Of a DNA stretch of 50,509 nucleotides, positions 26,092 through 34,279 are shown piece by piece. The DNA lies in the NCBI GenBank assembly GCA_937874695.1, contig CALNAJ010000035.1, positions 1-50,509 of the forward strand. Reading direction: 5' to 3'. Both the position numbers and the translations under genes were made by a program. Below the pieces are notes generated by a model, which had not been told where the DNA came from, searched no databases, and saw only the letters and a list, made by a program, of their open reading frames with translations. The stretch is from an uncultured Lactobacillus sp. GTDB taxonomy: Bacteria; Bacillota; Bacilli; Lactobacillales; Lactobacillaceae. The stretch's first letter is position 1. Each line of letters starts with the position of its first letter.

Positions 26092-26628
26092 GTGAGTCGT
26101 ATTGGTTATAAAACTGTCGACGTCCCAGCCGGCGTTGACGTAAAACGCGATGGTGATCAAGTTACTGTCAAGGGTCCTAAAGGTTCTTTAACCCGGACTT
26201 TCTCTGACATCATCACCATGAAAATTAGTGACGGTGCGGTTGATTTCGACCGTCCAGACAACAACAACAAGACCCGTGCTCTTCATGGTACACAACGTGC
26301 CAACTTGAACAACATGGTCCAAGGTGTTGTTAATGGTTTCAGTAAGACTTTGAAGCTGGTCGGTGTTGGTTACCGTGTTCAAGCTAAGGGTAAGACTTTG
26401 GTATTGAGCGTTGGTTACTCCAACCCTGTTGAAATGGCAATTCCAGAAACCTTGGAAATCAAGGTTCCTGATAACACCACCATCAACATTTCTGGTATCA
26501 GCAAGCAAGAAGTCGGTGACTTTGCCGCCGAAATTCGTGCCGTTCGTTCACCAGAACCTTACAAAGGTAAGGGTATCCGTTACGAAAACGAATATGTTCG
26601 TATTCGTGAAGGTAAGACCGGTAAGTAA
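26092..26628 (+). CDS. rplF: 50S ribosomal protein L6
   Basis: A 178-residue L6 with two similar domains near the GTPase-associated centre. GTG start behind ATAGGAGGTG. SRIGYKTVDVPAGVDV and the C-terminal EPYKGKGIRYENEYVRIREG are diagnostic. Confidence 0.97.
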   Translation: MSRIGYKTVDVPAGVDVKRDGDQVTVKGPKGSLTRTFSDIITMKISDGAVDFDRPDNNNKTRALHGTQRANLNNMVQGVVNGFSKTLKLVGVGYRVQAKGKTLVLSVGYSNPVEMAIPETLEIKVPDNTTINISGISKQEVGDFAAEIRAVRSPEPYKGKGIRYENEYVRIREGKTGK

Positions 26629-26675
26629 CAGTAACGCAGCTTAATTGCTGATAATTCTACAAAGAGGTGACTATT

Positions 26676-27032
26676 TTGATTACAAAACCAGATAAGAACA
26701 AGACACGTCAAAAGCGTCATACGCGTGTCCGGAACAAAATTTCTGGAACTGCAGAACGCCCACGCTTAAACGTTTTCCGCTCTAACAAAAACATCTACGC
26801 TCAAGTCATTGATGACGTAGCGGGTGTCACGCTTGTTAGTGCCTCAACGTTAGATAGCGAAGTGTCTGGCGACAACAAGACTGACCAAGCTAAGGCTGTT
26901 GGTGTTTTAGTTGCTAAGCGCGCTGTCGAAAAGAAGATTGGCAACGTCGTGTTTGATCGTGGTGGGTACTTGTACCATGGCCGTGTTCAAGCATTGGCAG
27001 AAGCTGCTCGTGAAAACGGGCTGGAATTTTAA
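26676..27032 (+). CDS. rplR: 50S ribosomal protein L18
   Basis: A 118-residue 5S rRNA binder. TTG 26676 is chosen over GTG 26667, since GTG overlaps the ribosome binding site AAAGAGGTGA and the resulting protein ITKPDKNKTRQKRHTRVR matches family length. FDRGGYLYHGRVQALAEAAR near the C-terminus is diagnostic. Confidence 0.95.
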   Translation: MITKPDKNKTRQKRHTRVRNKISGTAERPRLNVFRSNKNIYAQVIDDVAGVTLVSASTLDSEVSGDNKTDQAKAVGVLVAKRAVEKKIGNVVFDRGGYLYHGRVQALAEAARENGLEF

Positions 27033-27054
27033 CAGTAAGGAGGAATAACCACAC

Positions 27055-27558
27055 ATGGCAAAATTTATTGATCCCGACAAGTTAGAACTTGAAGACAACG
27101 TTGTTGCTATCAACCGGATCACCAAAGTTGTTAAAGGTGGCCGTCGTCTTCGGTTCTCAGCACTTGTAATTGTCGGCGATAAGAACGGTCACGTTGGCTT
27201 TGGTACTGGTAAAGCACAAGAAGTCCCAGAAGCTATCCGTAAGGCTGTTGAAGCCGCTCGTAAGAACTTGATCGAAGTTCCAATCGTGGGAACTACCATT
27301 CCTCACGAAGCACTCGGTCTTTATGGTGGGGGTAAGATCTTACTCAAGCCCGCTGCTGAAGGTTCTGGAGTTACTGCCGGTGGTGCCGTTCGTTCCGTCA
27401 TGGAATTAGCCGGTGTTGCTGATGTTACTTCAAAGCGTCTTGGCTCTAACACGCCAGTTAACGCAGTTCGTGCCACTTTTGCTGGCCTTGCTGAGTTAAA
27501 GCGTGCTGAAGAAGTTGCCGCTCTCCGTGGTGTCTCTCTTCAACACTTAGCTGAATAA
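27055..27558 (+). CDS. rpsE: 30S ribosomal protein S5
   Basis: A 167-residue S5 involved in decoding accuracy and mRNA unwinding. RITKVVKGGRRLRFSALVIV and GGGKILLKPAAEGSGVTAGG are diagnostic. Start behind AAGGAGG; rpmD follows after 14 bases. Confidence 0.97.
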   Translation: MAKFIDPDKLELEDNVVAINRITKVVKGGRRLRFSALVIVGDKNGHVGFGTGKAQEVPEAIRKAVEAARKNLIEVPIVGTTIPHEALGLYGGGKILLKPAAEGSGVTAGGAVRSVMELAGVADVTSKRLGSNTPVNAVRATFAGLAELKRAEEVAALRGVSLQHLAE

Positions 27559-27572
27559 GGAGGGGTATTAAA

Positions 27573-27755
27573 ATGGCTCAATTAAAAGTTACTTTAATTC
27601 ATAGTGTTGCACACCGCCTCCCTAAACAGCGGAAGATCGTGGCTGCTCTTGGTTTGAACCGTGTGAACAGCACTGTTCTTCAACCAGACAACGAAGCAAC
27701 GCGCGGTGCGCTTTTCCAAATCGCACATTTAATTAAAGTTGAAGAAGTTAAGTAG
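27573..27755 (+). CDS. rpmD: 50S ribosomal protein L30
   Basis: A 60-residue short bacterial-type L30. AQLKVTLIHSVAHRLPKQ and the ALGLNRVNSTVLQPDNEATR segment match the family. Start behind AAGGAGGGG. Confidence 0.96.
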   Translation: MAQLKVTLIHSVAHRLPKQRKIVAALGLNRVNSTVLQPDNEATRGALFQIAHLIKVEEVK

Positions 27756-27790
27756 TACTCATTTCATTTTATAAGGAGGTGCGCAATAGC

Positions 27791-28225
27791 ATGAAGTTGA
27801 ACGAATTAAAACCTGCTGAAGGCTCACGGAAGGTTCGTAACCGGGTTGGTCGTGGTGATTCATCTGGTAACGGTAAGACTGCTGGTCGTGGCCAAAAGGG
27901 TCAAAAGGCTCGTAGCAAGACCCGTTTGGGTTTTGAAGGTGGCCAAATGCCACTGTACCGTCGTATTCCAAAGCGTGGGTTTACCAACATTAACCGCAAG
28001 GAATTTGCTGTCGTAAACTTGTCCGCTTTGAACGTCTTTGATGATGGTGCTGAAGTTACTCCAGCTGCCTTGGTTGAAGCTGGCATCGTGAAGAACGAAA
28101 AGGCCGGTATTAAGATCTTAGGCAACGGTGAAGTAACGAAGAAGTTGACGGTCAAGGCCGCTAAGTTCTCCAAGTCAGCTGCCGAAGCTATCGAAGCTGC
28201 TGGTGGTAAGACTGAGGTGATTTAA
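27791..28225 (+). CDS. rplO: 50S ribosomal protein L15
   Basis: A 144-residue late-assembly protein. MKLNELKPAEGSRKVRNRVG is the standard start. The frame opens at GTG 27779, but that codon is within the ribosome binding site AAGGAGGTG. GRGQKGQKARSKTRLGFEGG is typical. The stop overlaps the secY start (TAATG). Confidence 0.96.
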   Translation: MKLNELKPAEGSRKVRNRVGRGDSSGNGKTAGRGQKGQKARSKTRLGFEGGQMPLYRRIPKRGFTNINRKEFAVVNLSALNVFDDGAEVTPAALVEAGIVKNEKAGIKILGNGEVTKKLTVKAAKFSKSAAEAIEAAGGKTEVI

Positions 28226-29556
28226 TGCTCACAAGCTTAAAAAACGCTTTTAAGATTAAAGATATTCGTAAAAAGATTCTCTTTACTCTTCTGGTTTTGA
28301 TTGTCTTTCGGTTGGGTACCTATATTACTGTCCCCGGCATTAACGCAAAGGCACTTCAAAGCGTTGCGTCTTCTGGGTTAGTTAGTATTTTAGATACCTT
28401 CAGTGGTGGTGGGTTAACAAACTATTCCATCTTCGCGATGGGGGTTTCACCTTACATCACTGCACAAATCGTTATTCAATTGCTACAAATGGACATCGTT
28501 CCGCGCTTCGTTGAATGGAGTAAGCAAGGGGACGTTGGACGGCGGAAGTTAAACCAAGCCACTCGCTACTTAGCGATTGCCTTGGCTTTCGTTCAGTCGA
28601 TTGGGATCACTGCTGGTTTCAGTGCGCTTAGCTCAATGAAATTGGTGCAAAATCCTAGTGTCGCAACATACCTCTCAATCGGGTTAATCCTGACTGGTGG
28701 GACTATGTTGACCACTTGGATGGGTGATATGATTACCGACCGTGGGTTAGGGAACGGGATTTCAATGATTATCTTTGCGGGTATCATTGCTCGGACCCCA
28801 ACTGCCGTCTACAAACTCTACAAAGATTACTTCGTTGACATTGCGACTGGTGACATGTGGAAGAGCGTGCTCTTCGTATTAGGGTTAGTTGTTCTGGTAT
28901 TGTTGATCATCACGTTTACGACGTGGGTTCAACAGGCCGAACGGCGGGTCCCAATGCAATACACGCGTCGGGTTTCTGGTTCGCCAGATTCCAGTTATCT
29001 TCCATTAAAGGTTAACGTGGCTGGGGTTATCCCAGTTATCTTCGCAAGTTCGTTTATTGCAACGCCTCAAACTATTTTGATGGCATTCCAAAACACGCAC
29101 TCGCAAGATGCTTGGTACCAAACCATGACAAACCTTTTCAACATGCAAACCTTTGATGGTGCCATTCTGTACACCGTTCTGATCATTGTGTTCACGTTCT
29201 TCTATGCGTTCGTTCAAGTCAACCCAGAAAAGTTGTCTGAGAACCTGCAAAAGCAGGGGAGCTACATTCCTGGTGTTTGGCCTGGTCACGAAACGCAGTC
29301 ATACGTTTCCAGTTTGTTGATGCGACTCAGCACTGTTGGGTCACTCTTCCTTGGATTCATTTCCTTAATTCCGTTGTTAGCCCAAAATCTTTGGGACTTA
29401 GATGAGTCTATTGGTTTAGGTGGTACCAGCCTCTTAATCGTCGTTGGTGTTGCTATCGAAACCATGCGTCAGGTAGACGGATTGATGATGAAGCGCGAAT
29501 ACGTCGGCTTTATTCAAGGGTCATCAAATGACCCTCAAGGTCCAGAACCAGCTTAA
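28225..29556 (+). CDS. secY: SecY, protein translocase channel subunit
   Basis: A 443-residue membrane protein with ten hydrophobic segments, the pore of the Sec translocon. N-terminal FRLGTYITVPGI, the plug-region signature GGGLTNYSIFAMGVSPYITA, and the cytoplasmic loop QQAERRVPMQYTRRV are diagnostic. Translation is coupled to rplO through overlapping stop and start. SecE and SecG are not encoded in this window. This is the housekeeping SecY, not the accessory SecY2. Confidence 0.97.
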   Translation: MLTSLKNAFKIKDIRKKILFTLLVLIVFRLGTYITVPGINAKALQSVASSGLVSILDTFSGGGLTNYSIFAMGVSPYITAQIVIQLLQMDIVPRFVEWSKQGDVGRRKLNQATRYLAIALAFVQSIGITAGFSALSSMKLVQNPSVATYLSIGLILTGGTMLTTWMGDMITDRGLGNGISMIIFAGIIARTPTAVYKLYKDYFVDIATGDMWKSVLFVLGLVVLVLLIITFTTWVQQAERRVPMQYTRRVSGSPDSSYLPLKVNVAGVIPVIFASSFIATPQTILMAFQNTHSQDAWYQTMTNLFNMQTFDGAILYTVLIIVFTFFYAFVQVNPEKLSENLQKQGSYIPGVWPGHETQSYVSSLLMRLSTVGSLFLGFISLIPLLAQNLWDLDESIGLGGTSLLIVVGVAIETMRQVDGLMMKREYVGFIQGSSNDPQGPEPA

Positions 29557-29565
29557 TGAGTTTCC

Positions 29566-29598
29566 AGCGGGTGTGTTGATCTAATTGGCACACCTGCT
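29566..29598 (+). other. Hairpin between secY and adk
   Basis: AGCGGGTGTG (29566-29575) pairs over ten bases with CACACCTGCT (29589-29598), one G-U pair. The following TGTGTATTTC is a poor U-tract, so at most a partial terminator or an RNA stabilising element. Confidence 0.4.
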
Positions 29599-29640
29599 TG
29601 TGTATTTCAGGCTAATAATTTTGAAATAAGGAGAACGAAC

Positions 29641-30300
29641 ATGACAGCAATGAATTTAATCCTCATGGGCTTACCGGGTGCCGGTAAAGGGACTCAAGCT
29701 CAAAAGATTATCGATGAGTTCCACTTACCGCATATTTCTACGGGAGACATCTTCCGTGAAGCGATGAAGAACGAAACCGAAATGGGCTTGGCAGCTAAGA
29801 AGTTCATCGACAAAGGTGAATTGGTACCGGATGAAGTCACAAATGGCATCGTTCGGGATCGCTTAGCTCAAGACGATACCAAGGCAGGGTTCATGTTGGA
29901 TGGGTTCCCCCGTTCCATTGTTCAAGCCGAAGCTTTAGACAGCTTTGGGCCTGAACTTGATCGGGCCATCAACGCCGTGATCAATATTCACGTTGAACCT
30001 GATGTCTTGGTAGAACGCCTTTCCGGCCGGTACATCTGCCGGACTTGTGGTGCCACTTATCATAAACTGTACAACAACCCTAAGGTTGAAGGCACTTGTG
30101 ATGTTTGTGGTGGCCATGATTTCTACCAACGTGAAGATGACAAACCTGAAACGGTGAAGAATCGTTTGGCAGTTAACCTTAAGGCTAACACGCCATTAGT
30201 TGATTACTACACCAAGAAGGGCTTGCTCTTTACGGTTGATGGTGACCGGGCTATTGATGATGTCTACGTCGACATTGAAAAGATCTTGAAGAACCTGTAG
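29641..30300 (+). CDS. adk: Adenylate kinase
   Basis: A 219-residue enzyme catalysing ATP + AMP to 2 ADP in the cytosol. The P-loop GLPGAGKGT is at residues 10-18, with LDGFPRS in the AMP-binding region. The long lid domain carries four cysteines in CRTCG and CDVCG, typical for zinc-stabilised Gram-positive enzymes. The ATG at 29641 has AAGGAG seven bases upstream; ATG 29650 is an alternative that removes three residues. Its place after secY is the usual Firmicutes arrangement. Confidence 0.97.
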   Translation: MTAMNLILMGLPGAGKGTQAQKIIDEFHLPHISTGDIFREAMKNETEMGLAAKKFIDKGELVPDEVTNGIVRDRLAQDDTKAGFMLDGFPRSIVQAEALDSFGPELDRAINAVINIHVEPDVLVERLSGRYICRTCGATYHKLYNNPKVEGTCDVCGGHDFYQREDDKPETVKNRLAVNLKANTPLVDYYTKKGLLFTVDGDRAIDDVYVDIEKILKNL

Positions 30301-30313
30301 TTTTACTAAGTTC

Positions 30314-30342
30314 TTGCTAAGTTGCAGGAATTATGGTAGACT
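30314..30342 (+). promoter_or_regulatory. Possible internal promoter before infA
   Basis: TTGCTA (30314-30319), 17 bases, TAGACT (30337-30342). Both boxes are imperfect. It would allow infA-rpmJ-rpsM-rpsK-rpoA-rplQ to be transcribed separately from the S10 promoter 11 kb upstream. Confidence 0.4.
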
Positions 30343-30393
30343 TATTCAGGTTTAGCCTGTAAATGGCGCGCTGTCGCAATTCACAGGTGCTAG

Positions 30394-30425
30394 GCGGGAG
30401 CAACATCCTTGCTCCTGCTGCTTTT
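30394..30425 (+). promoter_or_regulatory. Terminator-like hairpin before infA
   Basis: GCGGGAGCAA (30394-30403) pairs over ten bases with TTGCTCCTGC (30409-30418), one G-U pair, and TTTT follows at 30422. It is either a partial terminator after adk or, if the promoter at 30314 is real, an attenuator of infA. Confidence 0.5.
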
Positions 30426-30463
30426 ACGTGTATTTTACACGCAATTATAAGGGAGGTACTTTC

Positions 30464-30682
30464 GTGGCGAAAAGCGATGTCATCGAAGTCGAAGGTAAAG
30501 TTACCGAAACATTGCCTAACGCAATGTTTCGGGTCGAATTAGAAAACGGTCATGAGATTCTCGCTCATGTCTCCGGTAAGATTCGGATGCATTACATCCG
30601 TATTCTGCCCGGTGACCGAGTAACTGTTGAAATGTCACCGTATGACTTGTCTAAAGGCCGGATTACTTATCGTTTCAAGTAA
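30464..30682 (+). CDS. infA: Translation initiation factor IF-1
   Basis: A 72-residue OB-fold factor that blocks the A site during initiation. GTG start behind AAGGGAGG; the frame reaches further upstream, but only this start gives the exact family length and N-terminus AKSDVIEVEGKV. HVSGKIRMHYIRILPGDRV is diagnostic. rpmJ follows 30 bases after its stop. Confidence 0.97.
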   Translation: MAKSDVIEVEGKVTETLPNAMFRVELENGHEILAHVSGKIRMHYIRILPGDRVTVEMSPYDLSKGRITYRFK

Positions 30683-30711
30683 CCGCCTGGACAGATGTAG
30701 GAGGGATATTC

Positions 30712-30831
30712 ATGAAAGTAAGACCATCAGTTAAGCCAATGTGCGAACACTGCAAGGTTATCAAGCGTAAGGGTCGAGTAATGGTTATTTGCTCAGCCAA
30801 CCCTAAGCACAAACAACGCCAGGGTAAGTAA
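30712..30831 (+). CDS. rpmJ: 50S ribosomal protein L36
   Basis: A 39-residue protein, too short for most gene tracks. It starts MKVRPSVKPMCEHCKVIKRK and carries the zinc set C11, C14, C27 and H33 of the zinc-binding L36 form. Ribosome binding site TAGGAGGG sits upstream of the ATG at 30712. Position between infA and rpsM is the usual one. Confidence 0.97.
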   Translation: MKVRPSVKPMCEHCKVIKRKGRVMVICSANPKHKQRQGK

Positions 30832-30857
30832 TTCAATTTATAGGAGGTGCACATTTA

Positions 30858-31223
30858 ATGCCACGTATTGCTGGAGTGGATTTACCACGTGATAAGAAAA
30901 TCGCTTATGGTTTGACTTACATTTTTGGTATTGGTATCAACACCGCACACAAGATTGTTGCGGATGCTGGTGTCGCAGAAGACGTTCGGGTTCGCGATTT
31001 GACACCTGATCAAGAAGACAAGGTTCGTGCCGAAGTTGACAAGTACAAGGTCGAAGGTGACTTGCGTCGTGAAGTTAGCCTGAACATCAAGAACTTGCAA
31101 GAAATCGGTTCTTACCGTGGTATGCGTCACCGTCGCGGTTTACCTGTTCGCGGCCAACACACCAAGAACAACGCCCGCACTCGGAAGGGTAAAGCCGTTT
31201 CCGTTGCCGGTAAGAAGAAGTAA
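30858..31223 (+). CDS. rpsM: 30S ribosomal protein S13
   Basis: A 121-residue S13 of the head and intersubunit bridge region. RIAGVDLPRDKKIAYGLTYI at the N-terminus and GQHTKNNARTRKGK near the C-terminus are diagnostic. Ribosome binding site TAGGAGGTG. rpsK follows 17 bases after its end. Confidence 0.97.
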   Translation: MPRIAGVDLPRDKKIAYGLTYIFGIGINTAHKIVADAGVAEDVRVRDLTPDQEDKVRAEVDKYKVEGDLRREVSLNIKNLQEIGSYRGMRHRRGLPVRGQHTKNNARTRKGKAVSVAGKKK

Positions 31224-31240
31224 AGGAGGGTTAACACTTT

Positions 31241-31630
31241 ATGGCTACTAGAAAAACTAGTCGCAAGCGTCGGGTCAAGAAGAATATTGAAGCCGGTGTT
31301 GCACACATTCATGCTACGTTTAACAACACATTAGTTATGATCACTGACGTTCAAGGTAACGCCATTGCCTGGTCATCAGCTGGTGCCTTAGGATTCAAGG
31401 GTAGTCGGAAATCAACACCATTTGCTGCTCAAATGGCTGCTGAAGCCGCTGCTAAAGCATCACAAGAACATGGTATTAAGTCCGTTGAAGTTGCTGTTAA
31501 GGGTCCTGGTTCAGGACGTGAAGCTGCTATCCGGGCCATCCAAGCTGCTGGTATCGAAGTCACCGCTATTCGCGATGTTACGCCAGTGCCTCATAATGGG
31601 ACTCGTCCTCCAAAGCGCCGTCGGGTTTAA
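31241..31630 (+). CDS. rpsK: 30S ribosomal protein S11
   Basis: A 129-residue S11 of the platform. GVAHIHATFNNTLVMITDVQ and the C-terminal TPVPHNGTRPPKRRRV are diagnostic. Ribosome binding site AAAGGAGGG. An 87-base gap without clear structure separates it from rpoA. Confidence 0.97.
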   Translation: MATRKTSRKRRVKKNIEAGVAHIHATFNNTLVMITDVQGNAIAWSSAGALGFKGSRKSTPFAAQMAAEAAAKASQEHGIKSVEVAVKGPGSGREAAIRAIQAAGIEVTAIRDVTPVPHNGTRPPKRRRV

Positions 31631-31717
31631 CGTGAGCGTTTCATTAATGAGGGCAACCTTCATGATGGGATTGACTTATAGGAGCTCAACGCGGTTTGAA
31701 AGGGGTAAACGATAAGA

Positions 31718-32668
31718 ATGATTGAATTTGAAAAGCCTAACATTCATAAAATTGACGAAAGTAGCAACTACGGTAAGTTTGTTGTTGAACCGTTAGAACG
31801 TGGTTACGGGACAACGCTTGGCAACTCATTACGGCGGATCTTGCTTTCATCATTACCTGGTGCAGCTGTTACCAGCATTCAAATCGACGGGGTTTTGCAT
31901 GAATTTTCGACGGTTGAAGGTGTGGTTGAAGACGTCACGCAGATCATCTTAAATGTTAAGAAGATTGCGTTGAAGCTCAACGGTTCCGATGATCAAGAGG
32001 AAACCATGGAAATTAACGTTAAGGGTCCAGCACAAATCACTGCCGGTGATATTGTTGCGGGTGCTGACGTTGATGTCTTAAACCCAGATCTGTACATTGC
32101 TACGGTTGCCGATGGGGCAACGTTCCATATGCGGATGACTGCGGATAAGGGCCGTGGCTATGTTTCTGCTGACGAGCACAAAGCTCAAAACACAGAAATG
32201 CCAATTGGTGTCTTAGCTGTTGATTCCATTTACACCCCAATCGAACGGGTTAACTACCAAGTAGAGAATGCACGGGTTGGCCAACGGGCTGACTACGATA
32301 AATTGACCCTGGATGTTTGGACAAACGGTTCAATTAATCCAAGCGAAGCCATTGCATTGGCTGCTAAGATCTTAACCGAACATCTGGCTATGTTTGTCGA
32401 CTTGACCGACGAAGCTAAGAATGCGGAAATCATGGTTGAAAAAGAAGAAACGCATAAGGAAAAGATGCTTGAGATGACCATCGAAGAGCTCGACTTATCC
32501 GTTCGTTCTTACAACTGCTTGAAGCGTGCTGGTATCAACACGGTCCAAGAATTGACTAACAAGACTGAAGCAGACATGATGAAGGTTCGTAACTTGGGTC
32601 GCAAGTCCCTTGAAGAAGTTAAGGCTAAGTTAGCTGACTTAGGTTTGTCACTTCGGAAGGAAGACTAA
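31718..32668 (+). CDS. rpoA: RNA polymerase alpha subunit
   Basis: A 316-residue alpha subunit. The N-terminal assembly domain has YGTTLGNSLRRILLSSLPG, and the C-terminal domain near 250-310 has LDLSVRSYNCLKRAGINTV and the NLGRKSLEEVKAKL segment that contacts UP elements and activators. Ribosome binding site AAAGGGG is about 13 bases upstream, a long spacing. The normal alpha operon order (rpsM, rpsK, rpoA, rplQ) is kept, but rpsD is absent, as in other Firmicutes. Confidence 0.98.
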   Translation: MIEFEKPNIHKIDESSNYGKFVVEPLERGYGTTLGNSLRRILLSSLPGAAVTSIQIDGVLHEFSTVEGVVEDVTQIILNVKKIALKLNGSDDQEETMEINVKGPAQITAGDIVAGADVDVLNPDLYIATVADGATFHMRMTADKGRGYVSADEHKAQNTEMPIGVLAVDSIYTPIERVNYQVENARVGQRADYDKLTLDVWTNGSINPSEAIALAAKILTEHLAMFVDLTDEAKNAEIMVEKEETHKEKMLEMTIEELDLSVRSYNCLKRAGINTVQELTNKTEADMMKVRNLGRKSLEEVKAKLADLGLSLRKED

Positions 32669-32698
32669 TTTTAGACACTCAAAGGAGGGTTTCTGGTT

Positions 32699-33082
32699 AT
32701 GAGTTACCGTAAATTACAACGGACTAGTTCTCAACGTCGTGCATTGTTACGCGATTTGACTACCAGTTTAATTTTAAACGGCCGCATCGAAACGACTGAA
32801 GCACGCGCTAAAGAAGTTCGGAAGACGGCTGACCAAATGATTACCTTAGGTAAGCAAGGCGACTTGCACGCACGTCGTCAAGCTGCTGCGTTCATCCGTA
32901 ACGTGGTTGCAGATGTTAAGGAAGACGGCGATGATGTTGTCGTTACCAGCGCATTGCAAAAGGTATTCAGCGAATTAGCACCTAAGTACGCCGACCGTAA
33001 CGGTGGTTACACGCGTATCTTAAAGACGATGCCTCGTCGCGGTGATGGTGCCGCTATGGCTATCTTGGAATTCGTTGACTAG
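32699..33082 (+). CDS. rplQ: 50S ribosomal protein L17
   Basis: A 127-residue L17 at the tunnel exit. MSYRKLQRTSSQRRALLRDL and the C-terminal RNGGYTRILKTMPRRGDGA are diagnostic. Ribosome binding site AAAGGAGGG. Last gene of the ribosomal block, directly followed by a structured 3' element. Confidence 0.97.
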   Translation: MSYRKLQRTSSQRRALLRDLTTSLILNGRIETTEARAKEVRKTADQMITLGKQGDLHARRQAAAFIRNVVADVKEDGDDVVVTSALQKVFSELAPKYADRNGGYTRILKTMPRRGDGAAMAILEFVD

Positions 33083-33110
33083 TCTTTACTAGACCTCGAT
33101 TCATGGAGTG

Positions 33111-33259
33111 ATCACGTCCATAAACGTGATACCAATATGTTTTAAATTAATCACTAGAACCATGTGGTATAGAGCGCTACGATGATGGGGAAATCTTTCC
33201 GAGTCTAGCTTGAATGGGGGCAAATGCCTCAGCGCCGCTGGTTTGTTAGTGATTTTTTT
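33111..33259 (+). ncRNA. L17 downstream element-like structure and alpha operon terminator
   Basis: Just after rplQ is a perfect hairpin, ATCACGT (33111-33117) with ACGTGAT (33124-33130). A larger structure follows, closed by AATCACTA (33149-33156) with TAGTGATT (33247-33254) and continued by ACCA (33059-type arm at 33159-33162) with TGGT (33239-33242). It holds an inner hairpin GGGGC-AAAT-GCCTC (33217-33230) and ends in seven T (33253-33259). The L17 downstream element is a known RNA motif found after rplQ in lactic acid bacteria and Listeria; location and fold fit, but the consensus was not compared base by base. The rest of 33260-33371 shows no element. Confidence 0.65.
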
Positions 33260-33371
33260 ATACACTTTTTTATCTGAGACAACAGGTCTCGTTCATCGTG
33301 CAACGGGAAAACATCGCTGTTGGCGTCACACGGGGCAAGTCTAACAAATTCCAAAAGCTTAGGCACAACCC

Positions 33372-33400
33372 TTCGGTATCGTCTCAATATTTGGTATAAT
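33372..33400 (+). promoter_or_regulatory. Promoter of the ecfA1-ecfA2-ecfT-truA operon
   Basis: An extended -10, TGGTATAAT (TATAAT at 33395-33400), with a weak -35, TTCGGT (33372-33377), at 17 bases. The extended TG motif compensates for the poor -35. Confidence 0.65.
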
Positions 33401-33439
33401 TAGCGGTGACTTTTTTCGTAAGGAGAATCAACAGCGCAG

Positions 33440-34279
33440 ATGGAAAATATAATTGAAGTTAAACATCTGACCTACCGTTACCAAGAGGACGATCCGCGGC
33501 CGGCGTTGAATGACGTCAGCTTTAATGTGCATGCAGGCGAATGGCTTGCAATCGTTGGTCATAACGGGAGTGGGAAATCCACGTTAGCCAAGTCATTGGA
33601 TGGCCTGCTGCCGTTCACGACTGGTGAAGTCACTGTTGGCGGCATCCATTTGACGCCAGAGACGGTGTGGCAAGTCCGGGAGAAGATCGGTATGATCTTC
33701 CAGAACCCCGATAACCAATTTGTCGGGGCAACTGTTGAGGATGACGTTGCTTTTGGCCTGGAGAATCGGCAAATGCCCCGCACGGAGATGTTACCGCGTG
33801 TCAAGGACGCCATTGCGCGGGTCGGCATGAGCGAGTTCGCCCAGCGTGAACCGAGTTCCCTATCCGGGGGACAGAAGCAGCGGGTAGCCTTGGCAGGTAT
33901 TGTGGCGATTGCGCCCGACGTCTTGATTCTCGATGAAGCGACCAGTATGCTCGATCCTCAGGGACGGCGTGAGATGCTGGCGTTGGTCCGTGAATTGCGT
34001 CAGACACAAGATTTGACGGTTATTTCGATTACACATGATATCGATGAGGCGGCTATTGCTGACCGAGTACTGGTGATCGATGACGGCCAGCTGATCGATG
34101 AGGCCACGCCAGCCACTATTTTTGCGCAGGGTGAGCGACTCGTCGAACTTGGTCTGGACCTGCCCTTTACGGAAAAACTAAAGGCGGCGTTGCGGCAGCG
34201 GGGCATCGAACCCCCAGCCAATTATCAGAGTGCCGCAGAAATGGAGGAATGGCTGTGGCAATCTCTTTCGAACACGTAA
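33440..34279 (+). CDS. ecfA1: ECF transporter ATPase EcfA1
   Basis: A 279-residue ABC ATPase of the shared energising module for energy-coupling factor vitamin and metal transporters. Walker A GHNGSGKST (40-48), Q-loop IFQNPDNQF, signature SLSGGQKQRVALAG and Walker B VLILDEATSMLD are intact. It pairs with EcfA2 in a heterodimer bound to EcfT, and swaps substrate-binding S components encoded elsewhere. Its end overlaps the ecfA2 start by about 25 bases. Position after rplQ is typical for Firmicutes. Confidence 0.97.
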   Translation: MENIIEVKHLTYRYQEDDPRPALNDVSFNVHAGEWLAIVGHNGSGKSTLAKSLDGLLPFTTGEVTVGGIHLTPETVWQVREKIGMIFQNPDNQFVGATVEDDVAFGLENRQMPRTEMLPRVKDAIARVGMSEFAQREPSSLSGGQKQRVALAGIVAIAPDVLILDEATSMLDPQGRREMLALVRELRQTQDLTVISITHDIDEAAIADRVLVIDDGQLIDEATPATIFAQGERLVELGLDLPFTEKLKAALRQRGIEPPANYQSAAEMEEWLWQSLSNT

